Positions 1 through 11,492 of a DNA stretch of 64,000 nucleotides are shown one piece after another. The notes beneath the pieces were generated by a model. That model had not been told where the DNA came from. It did not search any database and saw nothing but the letters and a program-made list of their open reading frames with translations. Source of the stretch: Balanoglossus misakiensis (lineage: Eukaryota > Hemichordata); NCBI GenBank assembly GCA_040954595.2, contig CM082589.2, positions 7,192,001 to 7,256,000 of the forward strand. The letters are read 5' to 3'. A program made the translations under genes and the position numbers. Every line of letters begins with the position of its first letter. Position 1 is the first letter of the stretch.

Positions 1-2
1 AA

Positions 3-1338
3 CCATTGCCAGGTCGTGTGGATATTTCTTCTGATGAAGGTAATTACAGTGAAGAAGAAGATAAAAACAGTCCCGGTCCCAGCCCTGGTCCTGGTCCTGG
101 TCCTGGTAATGATGATTCAGGCGACGGGAAAGGGTAAATCCGTTTAACTACACGCGTTTAATTCTGTGATTGCTAGTAAATAACGCAGATTTATTTTCCG
201 GTATTTGTCGCTATATTGTAAATGTACTGAGAAGCAACATAGTTGAAAGCACACGCTTTAAGTGTATAGTATTATGTCTCATCGCCATTTCTATTTTGCT
301 ACTGTAGTTGCAATTGCGGTTCTGTTGAAGTGCGATATGGTATTAGAGGTAAGTTAGACAAGCCAATTCTAGAAAACGCTGTTACACGCATCTTGATGTT
401 AGCAGATGTAAACCCTATTCGATTTTATTGAATTCAGTTTATCTAATGATGATTTGATTTGTCGATGACTGTAATTACGAGTCGAAAGGAAAATTGCTAC
501 GTCACGGGTGAATAATTGAAATTAGAGTGGCTGAGTATACATTGTAGTTGTGTATGCTGTTGGTCCTATGGTCTATTAGCAATCTGCAATAACTTTCACT
601 TTACAGTTTGGAGATGTGCAAGATTGACTGGCGACTGCGTTCAAAGGTTGATTGACGCGGAAGAACAAGGAGACGAAAAAGAAAAACTTACTCGCAGAGA
701 ACGGACGTGCCTGGAGTATTGTAGGCACATGGTGGGGGAACGGGTGAGGATGGCCGACGGTCGGGTAAGATTCCTGATATTCAATCGAATGATGGAAATA
801 ATGCTTTCTTGGCATGTAGCACGAGCTAGTGGATGAGTGCAGTGTTTTTTTCCAATGAATTGTGTTGATAAATGTACATTATATCCTATTATGACTATAG
901 TGAGATATACTTGAGTTATTTGGCGGGTCCGATATGTGATGTGCTGTATTGTTTTGTTTGTGGCGGTGCAACCGACCATGTAAACGTGATAAACGTGACC
1001 CGTACCTTTTGGCATATGCACAGTTATGATTCCAACTATTCAGCAGTGGATAGATGTTAGCATTATTCTGCTTACAGGGGCTGATCAATGTGGAAATACT
1101 CGTGAAAACTGCGGGTAGACGCTGGATGCTGATTGCAGGGCCGGGCACGAACAAGTACAAAGTAACATGGCGGAGGGACAGACAGCTAGCCTACCATGAA
1201 AACACTGCGAAGACGTTCAACCAGGCAGTCTTCGGAGCCGGCAAGTTTTTTGCTCCCATCTATCTGCACAAAGGAAGGAACAAACGCGGTGCCAACCCTC
1301 GATTACGGGCAAAACATTCACAAACAGAGGGGTTTTGA
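3..1338 (+). CDS. Gene A: 3' part of an alpha/beta-module protein (linker exons plus last module)
   Basis: Partial gene entering from the left edge. Exons read: about 3-133 (linker rich in E, D and PG repeats), 308-348, 607-743 and 1078-1338 (stop). Phases close: the linker ends in phase 2, 308-348 runs 2 to 1, 607-743 runs 1 to 0, the last exon starts in 0. Exon 607-743 is the alpha segment (signature CLEYC); exon 1078-1338 is the beta segment (starts GLINVEILVK) with a basic C-terminal extension. The last exon closely resembles the last exon of gene B (shared VxMEILV/VEILV start and PGTNKY/AGTNKY). An apparent stop at 134-136 lies in the intron if the donor GTAAAT at 134 is used. The 5' end is outside the window, so number of modules and N-terminal anchor are unknown. 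Function unknown. The left limit of the first exon is uncertain. Confidence 0.72.
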
Positions 1339-2461
1339 AGTGCCCTTTGAAATGCTTATCAAGCACAACTTAGTGTATTCGTTGTTTTCCTCTTAAAGCT
1401 TATAAACATTTTAACTTGCAGCTTAACTGTTACGTATAGGGATAGTTTAACACATCAGCTATGCGCAAGTCGAGTTATAACTATTGTATCCTCAAAGTAT
1501 ATGCACTGTAATCCCCCAGTAATCAAGGCGGTGTAAAGTGATCTTTAACCCCTCGTCGATTTTTTGAAAAGAAAAACAGTTCTACGAATCCTTGAGTGTC
1601 GAAAAGAAGATTATGTATAATTATATCATGTAATTCTTGTAAAAGTATTCTCTGGCGTTTTCAAATTTACAAAGCGTTTAATACCATACTGATTATGTTT
1701 TTACGTGTAATATCTTTCTGTAATGTGCCCATTACTATAGTGTTTATCATTTGGTATTTTCTGCGTGTAGTATACGAAAATACACTTATTCCAGCCCACG
1801 CAGTTAGTGTATGGAAACTCAACAAGCTAAAGGGCTCCTGTGATGAAATGTTTCAAAACACAGTTCACCGGGTTGAGCTAACCCAGTAAACTCTGCTCAG
1901 AAGGAGTGTTTTCAATGAGACAAGAAGTCAAGCGCGGATCATTCCATTGTTGTGTGGCGTGTTCAGAATTCGTGTTTGATATTACAACGACAGGTCGATG
2001 TTAATTATTTACTATAAGGTGGATCAAAGAATACATTCAATTTGGACTATCATTATCGTACACGATTAAGAACATATTTGACATCAGCTGCAGATAGAGC
2101 TCAAATGAGCTGGAATGAATTCGTGATATTTTTGTGACATTATATGCATTAAAATTTATCTTGATTCAATACCAGGACTGCATTATGTTACTGTATGTGT
2201 GCATGTGTGTACCTGTGTTTACCTTTGTTAGGGCACGCTGGCCGTTCAGTTCCGAAACAGGGCAGTGAGCAAATAGACTTACTGAATGGCTCGCTTTGGT
2301 GAACCAACCAGCGCAGCACGCAACAAAGACGGTCAACAATAGGCACACCACAAGTTATTTCCTTGCTTATGGAAACTTTTTAATTATTACAAATAAACAT
2401 GGGTAAATATAAAATGGTTATACACTGAAAAAACACACAAAAATAAGTGGCTACCTTAAAT

Positions 2462-2847
2462 GTGACCAGGTGTGGGAAATGAAAGACTAAAGTCCAAGGC
2501 TCCGTAGCGCACGACGAACGCGACCAGCACCGTGGCAGTCCCAACAGCGACGTTCAGTCCGAGTAGCGTCCTGGCACAATTCCCCGGTAGACGGCACGCT
2601 TTCGGACGAATTCCTCATGGTAGCACGGCTTTTGGGCGCGGTTTCCAGACCAGTGCAACAGGAAATACGGCACAGCTTCCAAGCCGGCGAGGAACGGAAC
2701 GGCTCATACACACGGGCAAGTCCAAATTATAGCAGCTACGCCGCAACACAACGTGCGGGCTTTTTATAGGGGGAAAATAATGAATGCACCACACCTGGTC
2801 ACGCAAATATTCAAATTACGAAAGTAAGCGAAAACACACCTGGTCAC
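2462..2847. mobile_element. Possible small TIR element with GTGACCAGGTG ends, copy 1
   Basis: GTGACCAGGTG at the left is matched by CACCTGGTCAC at 2792-2802, with a second CACCTGGTCAC ending at 2847. The inside is GC-richer than its surroundings. A related arrangement occurs at 47931. No coding function seen. Confidence 0.45.
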
Positions 2848-3369
2848 AAAACAACAGCAAACCTAACCTACATAACAACTTATAATGTACAAGTGGAGGG
2901 CCTCCGATATGGACAAATCCGCCATATTTCATTCACCCCGCCCCCCTCCCCGCCCCCTCTTTGCTTCGTAAACGTTATGACGAATGGAAGATTTCGGACA
3001 GCACTTTCAAGGTTAAATGAAACGAAATTTTAATTTTTCAAAATGATGTTCTCTTGATTTAACAGCATAAAGAGGAACTAAACGATCAAAATTTGGGGTG
3101 AACATTGATCCTTTGATCATTAAGATAAGGCACCGCAAACACACCACTGTGAACGTTATTGCATTATTACCAGGTGTACTCATGGGAAACGTTGGTATTT
3201 GTCTTCTGCATTTCACAGTTGTAACGAAAATTATTCAAGAGTCTGAGTATTCCTCTGGACTGGCCGAAGGGATGAGGAGCCTGTCAACGTTTGAACGCGG
3301 CAAAATTAGTCACTGTTGCATTGTTAATTGAAAACGGTAAAATTAAGCTAACAACTTCCTCTACTTGCA

Positions 3370-3411
3370 AGGGAGGGAGGGAGAGAGAAGGGGGAGGGAG
3401 TAGACTAGAGG

Positions 3412-3450
<39 letters not shown>

Positions 3451-3466
3451 TGTCAGACAGACATAC

Positions 3467-3563
<97 letters not shown>
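3370..3563. repeat. (GA)n array
   Basis: GA dinucleotides interrupted near 3449-3471 by CACTGTCAGACAGACATACA. Confidence 0.97.
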
Positions 3564-3565
<2 letters not shown>

Positions 3566-4074
3566 TTACCCTTAGCTCTGTACTTTTAAAGATTTACCAA
3601 CTACATGTATTTGGTATGCCAACTGTTTTCAAATTGGCGTCTGGTTAATCACCTGTCAATCAAACAAAATTCCACAGGTATTTAACCATGAGGTTCCTCT
3701 TCAAGCCTGGTCGCTTTAGGTACAACAAAGTGGTTCAGCTATTCTGAGTGTGCTATTACCGTCGTCAGGCGATTTGATGGCGTAGGTGGAAGGTTCGAGT
3801 ACCGTTACATACTCGACTTACGACGTCAAACCATTGCTGTACATGCTTAACATTGTAATTCAAACAAACGATGAATTCTTTCATTTAACGACTGATGTGT
3901 ATATCATCAAAAGACGGTATCCCCCGTTAACATTCCTGAGCTTCATAAATCTGTTACACCAAACAGTTGACAATCAACAAGAATAACGTAAGAATGTGGG
4001 GTTCATCGATCGTTGCTATTGGTTACAAAAACACAACACAAGGCCACATTTGACACTTTTCATGAGCTAAGAAA

Positions 4075-4325
4075 ATGTCTAAAACTAAAAAAAACACCAA
4101 AGTTCGCAAAGTCGAGAATTTCTCATTTTTTGACTATTTTCATGAGCTATAACCGATGAAAAATGTCCAAAATGACAAACTCACCTGAGTTTGCAAAGTC
4201 AAGAATCTGTCATTTTTGACATTTTTCATGGATTATAGGTCATGAAAAATTTCAAAAATGACAAATTATTGATTTGGCGAATTTTGGTTATTTTGTCATT
4301 TTTTTCACAAAACAAGAGAGGTGCT
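4075..4325. repeat. AT-rich satellite-like repeat (TGACAAA / CATGAGCTATAA family)
   Basis: Repeats of a roughly 90-bp unit with CAAAGTTCGCAAAGTC, GAATTTGTCATTTTTGAC and TTTCATGAGCTATAA, followed by ATGAAAAATGTCCAAAAATG. The unit is partly self-complementary (GACAAA versus TTTGTC). The same family occurs at 6305-6545 and 6930-7105. Confidence 0.8.
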
Positions 4326-5211
4326 AGAAATGATGCATCGTTAAATCTTGATGTGATCATTTATTGTACGTTAATTGTCTATCATAATTACAAGATTTGA
4401 AATTTTTGCTTTTTTTTCATTTTTGGATTAACATAGTAGCAAAGGAATACACAACACACGAATACAAATCGTCACACGTCCCGATGAATTGAAAAAAATC
4501 GCTGAGTATATACAGACGTCTTCTTGTAAAGTCAACGATGTAAATATATCATTGGCAAACGGATAAAATGCTCAAAGTAAAAATGTAAGGTTTTAGCATA
4601 AAGTTCGCCTTGTTGTGCAGAAAGAAAAACACAAGAAGTAAAATACTCGAAGTAAAAATTGAAGTTCTTTGAATCAGGTTCACCTTGTCGTGTACTAACT
4701 GAAACAGTTTATCGAGATTTGATAACCTTCATGATTGGCCAGCTCTGTTTAAGACTCAAATATCACGTGAAAACAGACAATTTAGCAGGCCATAGACCTT
4801 TGAAAATTTATGATAGTATGTTACATCAAGGGATTACAATTGAATAGCATTCTATCTCAAAGGATCGATTTTCTCAGTCCAGAAATGTCGTCTCCTCTCG
4901 AAAATGTGTGTGGTCAGCATGCCTGGCGATTGTTTGTTAATCATGACAGCCCCCGATTCATTCTCCGTTCAGAGATTGTAGCTAACCTAGCTAGGGGGTC
5001 TGACTGCCAGCTACTATACTGAAACGTGGTATTCTGACCCCCCCCCCCCGATTATTTCATGCCCCCTTTGTCTTTTCTTATCGTTGTTTATCTGTTAAGT
5101 CATTTTCCCAATCTCACTACGTATTGATAAGTAGATCAGTACTGTATAACAACAACTAATAAGGGTCCATAGATTTCATTCCCAGCTTTCAAGATTCAGG
5201 ACTATACTTCT

Positions 5212-8200
5212 TCAATGACACTGCAGGAAAACACCGTCCATCCTTCTCAAAGGCATGTAACAGTGTCCGCATTTCTTGTGTCGGGTTTTCAGATACACAG
5301 GAATGAACTTCTGCGTTGTCTCCAAGACTCCCTGTTTCGTCGTCTTTGCGATGTTTCGGTGATAAGGCCGTTCATCGATACGATTATAAAATATTACATA
5401 TTTGTTTGTACCGGCACCTTTACGAAATCTCCACTTTTTTTCACCACAGTCAACGAGTATTTCCATATTTACGAGGGGCTGTGGACAGAACAACGCCAAC
5501 ATTAGACTTGGTTTGCAGTTAGCATCTACAGTAAAAGGCTAATTACCCGAACCGTGTAATACAAAAGAAAAGCGTAGTTTCAATAATCTGAACGTTCATG
5601 ATATGTACATTTAACACTATTTCAGCATGAGCGTATATTTGCACCATCGAAGGCAATCATGGTAGTACGAATTTAAAAAAAAAAAGATTTCAAATAATAC
5701 TACGAACAGTATAGTAAAATTTCGAGGCCCACACCCCACTTATTCAAATATTAAAATTAATACCTCGTGATCTTTCATTTTTTCTCTTTCTTTAATCACG
5801 TCAATGCAATACCACAGACACTCTTCTTCGGCTACGGTTAGACGGTCATGTTCTTTTTCCGTTTTAATCAATTTTTTGATGTACTCGATGTCCAGTTTCC
5901 CACTTTTCGGCTCTGATGATTCGAAGTCCTGTTTCTCACGATTACGCTCTGAAAAATGAAATTTGAGCCACCCTTTTAGAAGTTGGGAAATTGTAATCTA
6001 TTCTCCGCAAAACGGTGCTTACTGTTTTGTTGTTGTTGTTGTGTCTCTGTAATTATTAAACAAATAAAAAATGTGAATTTCCTTTAAAAGATATGACACC
6101 ACCACCACCACCACCACCACCACCACCACCACCACCACCGTCGGACGACGACGACGACAACAACAATCGATACTAATTAATACAGAATTATAATAATAAT
6201 ATTATTAATAATAACTAATTACCTTCGGACTTTTTTCTTTTATTTTCGTCATGTTTGGTGTCCGTTGGTCTGATACAAAATAAGAAACATACGTTTAATG
6301 TAAAATGACAAAATCATGAAAGTTCTCAGAGTCAAGAATTTGTCATTTTACGACAATTTTCATGAGCTATAACCCGAAGTCAAGTATTTGTCAATCATGA
6401 GCTATAATCTGAGACATGAAAAACGTCGAAAAATGACAAAATCACCAAAGTTCACAAAGTCGAGAATTTGTCATTTTTGACCATTTCCATGAGCTATAAA
6501 CAATGAATAATGTCCAAAAATGACAAAATCACCAAAGTTCGCAAATGCATGTAAACTACTTCAAGTTGTAGACTGTTTACCTTGGTTCGTTGTTACTATC
6601 TGGTTTTGGTGGATTTGGTGGTTTTGGCCCTGGCTCTGATACTGGCCTTTTTCTTTCTCTGGGTGCTGTTTGTATAGAAAAGATAATGATAAGACTACTA
6701 ACACTGGCAGAGAAGAGGTAATTTGACATCATCATATCATGTGGATTTATCATCAGGCTGTTATTATGCATTCTCACCTGGAATCACCTGAGTTTCTCCT
6801 TTACTCAAAGGTAACCGTTCAACCGTGTTCCCAGTGCCTGGTTCTACTCTTTTCTTGTCTTGTTGCTCTTTGATTTTCGTCATGTTTGGTGTCCGTTGGT
6901 CTGATACAAAATAAGAAACATACGTTTAATGTAAAATGACAAAATCATGAAAGTTCTCTGAGTCAAGAATTTGTCATTTTACGACAATTTTCATGAGCTA
7001 TAACCCGAAGTCAAGTATTTGTCAATCATGAGCTATAATCTGAGACATGAAAAACGTCGAAAAATGACAAAATCACCAAAGTTCACAAAGTCGAGAATTT
7101 GTCAACAATCCCTTTTGATAAAAAAATACAGTGTATTCTTAAGACCTCTATTGTATACTAAGTGTTACAAGTGTGTAATTGTATTCCTTGCTCTGCGCGA
7201 GATGAAAGTATATTCTATCTGTTTGTTGTCAATGCGGCAAATAATTATAGGGATTGTATTACGTTACACTGCAATACACCACAATACATTTTACCAAATA
7301 CTATCCCTTAACTGTTAAAACACTTTGGCGTGGAATTCATATGTGACAGGCTACGCGTGCCAGAGAAACGGTTGCCATATTAATCATAGATCGACTATCA
7401 GTGAATCTTCGTATAAATAATGATTTCAATATGTCAATCATGACGTTCACGACCGTCTATATTTAGATCGAAGAAACCACGCATTTTGCTGGAGTGGAAC
7501 TGTCGTGACGCCATTTTAGCAAACATGAACAGAGAGGCAACAATTCACACATCTTGCAAATTTGAAGGTAATATCAGTGAGGTATGCAAACGTTGCCGTT
7601 GAATCGCCGAATCTGCCAATTCGGGAATGAGTGCAGGTTATACAACGCATGCGCATTCTGTCACTTACTTTCAGGTTTTGCCGAGTGTATCACTTCTCTT
7701 ATTCGACCAGATGTGTCTTTCTTCAGCAAATACGGCTTCCTGTTCTGATCAAGATAGATGCAGAACACACATGTGGCACTTTCTTTAGTTTCAATTTTGA
7801 CAATCTTTCCATCGCAGTAAATATAAAATTCCGCTCTTTTCAAGTCCTTGTAATGAAAACAGAAAAGATCATATCAATTTATACACTCACTATTGAACGT
7901 CTTACCTTATAAGCTTACGGTGCAGTACGTACGTACCGAATGACTGAATGACTGAATGAATGGATGAATGGATGAATGGATGAATGGATGAATGAATGAA
8001 TGAATGAATGAATGAATGAATGAATGAATGAACGTACGAACAAGCAAACGAACGAACGAATGAATGAATTCACCTTGGCTTCGCGGTGGAGTGCGTAATG
8101 AATGAATGGATGAATGGATGAATGAATGGATGAATGAATGAATGAATGAATGAATGAATGAATGAAAGAATGAATGAATGAATGAATGAATGAACGTACG

Positions 8201-8346
8201 AACAAGCAAACGAACGAACGAATGAATGAATTCACCTTGGCTTCGCGGTGGAGTGCGTAATGAATGATTGGATGAATGGATGAATGAATGAATGAATGAA
8301 TGAATGAATGAATGAATGAATGAATGAATGAATGAATAAATGAATA

Positions 8347-8388
<42 letters not shown>

Positions 8389-11300
8389 CCAACCAACCAA
8401 CCAACCAACCAACCAACCAACCAACCAACCAATTAATCAATCAATCAATGAACGAATTATTGTACTCTTACCTTCCTATGTTTAAGTATCACAGTGTTTG
8501 CAAAAAGGAGGCATTGTGCCATTGCAAAGTCGAAACCCCGCGGCTTCATCTTTGCTTCTATCTTGTTAATACTTTCAACGGTTATAGCACCAGAAGACTC
8601 GAGACAGCACGTGTTACCTGTAATATATAATGCATGCTTCGAAAATAGTTTGAACTCTCTAATTTTTTCTTGGATCACTATGCAGATTTTCAGAATAAGA
8701 CAGTGAAAAGTAAAATTTAAAATGACATAAAGTCTCTGTGTGTTAAAAGATATCTCGCACATATTGTGAAGAATCAAGTGGCTTAGAAGGCCGCAATTAT
8801 TTTTAAGTTTGCAGACCCAATTATCTTGTGATGAACCAGTTGCTGATCATAAAACCCCCCAAAACTTCTAGTAGAAAACACATAAGGGTTTGCAGTACGT
8901 ATATTTAATGGTTAACAATAAGGAAACGCTAGTAGCTTGTTAAATGTTATCATAACGATAAGGGTAGTAGTGTTCACACCTTTGAATGCAGCTACATCGG
9001 TTTTCTGCCTGTTTGTGTGGTAACAAATAATACGTGAAGTTAACAAATAGTTAAGTACTACGAAAGTTATACAATACGTGCATTCCAAGCATGCATATAC
9101 ATCATAGACACAAATAGATACATAGATACATATATACATAGATACATAGATACATAGATACATGCATACATGCATACATACATACATACATACATACATA
9201 CATACATACATACATACATACATACATACATACATACATACATACATACATACATACATACATACATACATACATACATACATACAATGTACATACAATT
9301 AGTTTTTTTACCTTGGAGGGTCTTCCCTTTCTTCTTCACTACAGAAAGAAAAAAAACCTCGTAAGACACGACCTAAACTTAACAAATCCTCACCTATGTA
9401 CACGTTAGGTCATTGCACATTGTATCTTAATCATATTTAAGTCCGACTTACCTATCGTTCGTATCAGTACCATTGCCGCTCGAACCGCTGCCGCTCGAAT
9501 CACTGTCTGCGATTTTGAATAGGAAAAAAACATCCATGCTTATTGATATCCGGGCATTTGGTATTTTGTTCAGGGATAGTCTTGATAAACCTATTACCTC
9601 ATATGCTTTACGTTTAATGGGAAAACTCGGTTTATGCAAAGTAGAACAGTCCTGTTGTCTTGGTAAAACCAAATAAATAGCCCTCATAGAAATTACTCAT
9701 GGCAATATGAATAGAATGACACAAAGGCGCCCAGATCTCATGAAACAGACAAAGGTATCAATTAGTAAATGAGCAAATTAGGACTGTAAACTTTGACAAC
9801 ACATGCACACTTTGTGTGTTCATTGTGTCTAAACACGGATAATAGTTAAAGCATTTACAAATGCTTCCGTCTCAAACATACCTCCAGGGGAACGGTCCTG
9901 ATTTTCCGGGGGTGTCGTGAACTGAAAACTAAAGAAAACAATTAAGAGAGGAGAGGTAATCACACGTTAAGCTATTTTCATTTTTGTTTATGCTTAACAT
10001 CATAGAAACACGTATGTATTGTTCAATCATAGGGCCTAACAATGTTGAGTAATAAATAGTCTTAAAATTGAAAAAATAACAATTTTGAATAAGAGAGAAT
10101 TGTTATAAATTTAAAATTCAAAATGGTCGCCACTCTCAGTTATCTCAATAAGAGAGAATTGTTTTAAATTTAAAATTCAAAATGGCCGCCACTCTGTGTT
10201 AACTCAAAAAGAGAAAATTGTTTTAAATTTAAAATTCAAAATGGCCGCCACTCTGGGTTAACTACATGGAGATAAATAGAGTCGTGATTCTTATGGAAAA
10301 CAAAACGGTGAACAGAATGCTATTTCTTTGTTTTCAAAAAGACTTGAAATTGAAAGGTTTGGAGAACTAACATTTTTCATAGAATCTGTCCACGAGGCGT
10401 GTATATAGGGAATAGGAAACGGAAACAGACCTGTCTTGGCTGTCCTTTACAATTTCAATAAATTCGTGCACTGGTTTTCCTAAGTGATTCAAAGTAACAG
10501 CTACTTTGTACTTGGCGTCGTCCCCGGCAGGTTTTATTGTTACTTGAATGACATTTCCCTGTATCGTTAATCTCGCGCGTTTCCATATCTATTGTAAAAG
10601 AAACGACATTTCCGCTCTTAAAGGGACAAAGTCTCTCTCTCTCTCGCTGCCCCTTTTCCCATTAATTATGTTTGATACAAGACACCGTTTATGTTATTCT
10701 ACATGTGGATATATAGTGAATCAACATTCAACCACACACAACTTCCATCCCTCTTGTAGACCTGAGAGTGAAAAACTCGCCAAAATGAATAATAGGTGTT
10801 TGTCGTTTATTCATTTTGGCGAGATTTTTACTCTCATATCCTACAAACGGGATGGAAGTTGTGTGTGGTCTCACGTTGATTCACTATATATCCACATGTA
10901 GAATAACAAACGGTGTCTTGTATCAAACATAATTAATGGAAAAATGGCAGCAAGAGAGAGATTTTGTCCCTTTAATTTGTTGTCAACTCCAATTTGCACA
11001 GATAGGCGCTGACCGTTGCTACATGTTTTCGAAACTTATTTTTTTCGGTTCAGAAGGCATATAGAATTACACGAGACAATGGATGGATGATCATGCCAAT
11101 GTCGTTTTGTTCTCTCAAGAAGTTGACGAGTGAAAGAAAGCAGGTAGATGTAAGGTCACGAACTCACCTCTATATATTTCAATTTTTTGAGAAGCTCGCG
11201 ACAATACTCCATACAGGCTTTATCTTCTTTGTCCAGCTCATCTTCACCAAGTTCTTTAAGAACGTCTGCAAGTAAGGCGTCGCTTATGTACGGCGAGCAA

Positions 11301-11492
11301 ATTCTGTCAATGTCTAATAGAGATAGAATGTTACCTGCATGCGCTGATGGTAAAATGTCAGCTGGTCAGCCAGCGGGCAGTCTGACAGGAAAACAAGCAG
11401 ACGTGTAGACAAACATACAGATAGAAAGATGTTCTGCTACGGGTAACGTGCAACTTACATTTTACCGGCCTCACAGACGAATTATTTCCCAT
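5212..11492 (-). CDS. Gene B: three-module N-myristoylated alpha/beta protein, about 496 aa
   Basis: Minus-strand gene, tail to tail with A. Exons in transcript order: 11492-11459 ([11 protein letters not shown], myristoylation-type start), 11313-11168 (alpha1, CMEYC), 10588-10431 (beta1), linkers 9921-9882, 9506-9452, 9338-9312, then 8617-8472 (alpha2), 7846-7669 (beta2), linkers 6900-6778, 6665-6581 (proline-rich), 6269-6223, then 5948-5764 (alpha3, CLWYC) and 5478-5212 (beta3, stop). Lengths sum to 1491 nt with matching phases throughout. The 5'UTR has an intron: acceptor just before 11514, likely donor after 12576. Alpha2 lacks the usual C-x-x-Y-C spacing. Oddity: linkers 9921-9452 read in another frame give a more linker-like Ser/Gly/Glu-rich peptide, but that frame does not join the flanking exons. 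Function is not recognised; membrane tethering is inferred from the start motif only. Confidence 0.78.
6092..6140. repeat. (ACC)n array
   Basis: About fifteen ACC triplets followed by GAC/AAC triplets, in an intron of gene B. Confidence 0.95.
6245..6545. repeat. Satellite-like repeat and direct duplicate (copy 1) within gene B
   Basis: About 230 bp (6245-6475) is nearly identical to 6876-7104, one substitution seen. The duplicate includes the acceptor and first ~30 nt of a linker exon plus the TGACAAA/CATGAGCTATAA satellite; the satellite continues to 6545. Confidence 0.85.
6876..7104. repeat. Direct duplicate (copy 2) of 6245-6475
   Basis: Nearly identical to 6245-6475, about 631 bp apart. 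It carries the start of the linker exon 6900-6778. Confidence 0.85.
7940..8456. repeat. (GAAT)n / (CAAT)n / (CAAC)n composite array
   Basis: Fills nearly the whole gene B intron between alpha2 and beta2. Two almost identical ~150-bp blocks contain a non-repetitive ATTCACCTTGGCTTCGCGG insert (about 8068 and 8229). Confidence 0.97.
9105..9297. repeat. (TACA)n array
   Basis: TACA tetranucleotides in a gene B intron, ending 14 nt from the donor of exon 9338-9312 (minus-strand reading). Confidence 0.97.
10078..10262. repeat. Three tandem ~60-bp units with AAAATGGCCGCCACTCT
   Basis: Each unit reads AGAGAGAATTGTTTTAAATT then TAAAATTCAAAATGGCCGCC, ACTCT and a TTAACTC-like end. The CCATTTT on the other strand matches the YY1 core, but chance is likely in a repeat. 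A related single copy lies at about 41120-41165. Confidence 0.8.
10618..10975. mobile_element. Palindromic TTAA-flanked MITE, copy 1
   Basis: A 358-bp near-perfect palindrome flanked by TTAA on both sides, ends AGGGACAAAG / TTTTGTCCCT. Internal marks are CTACATGTGGATATATAGTGA and a central CGCCAAAATGAATAA repeated in reverse. It lies upstream of the beta1 exon of gene B, with its TTAA 29 nt before the acceptor at 10588. TTAA targets are typical of piggyBac-type elements; no transposase is encoded. Confidence 0.85.

Larger units (their letters stand above)
1339..5211. other. Intergenic, tail-to-tail genes A and B
   Basis: 3' flanks of two convergent genes, plus a TIR element (2462), a GA array, a satellite-like repeat and a poly-C run at about 5039. 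No further exon recognised. Confidence 0.6.

Noticed and set aside
134-136. TAA after the Pro-Gly repeat as the end of a separate upstream gene
   Set aside because: A donor GTAAAT at 134 joins in phase with 308-348 and then with the alpha exon of gene A, so the stop is more likely intronic.
274-348. Signal-peptide-like first exon MSHRHFYFATVVAIAVLL before a GTAAGT donor
   Set aside because: Its phase (0) does not fit the next exon, whereas an exon starting at 308 after a good pyrimidine tract fits both neighbours.
7907-8356. Open frames of HSFIHSFIH repeats (also at 57527-58105)
   Set aside because: Translations of GAAT arrays inside introns.
10548-10901. 117-codon open frame (also one at 20927-21283)
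   Set aside because: Lies largely within a non-coding palindromic MITE.
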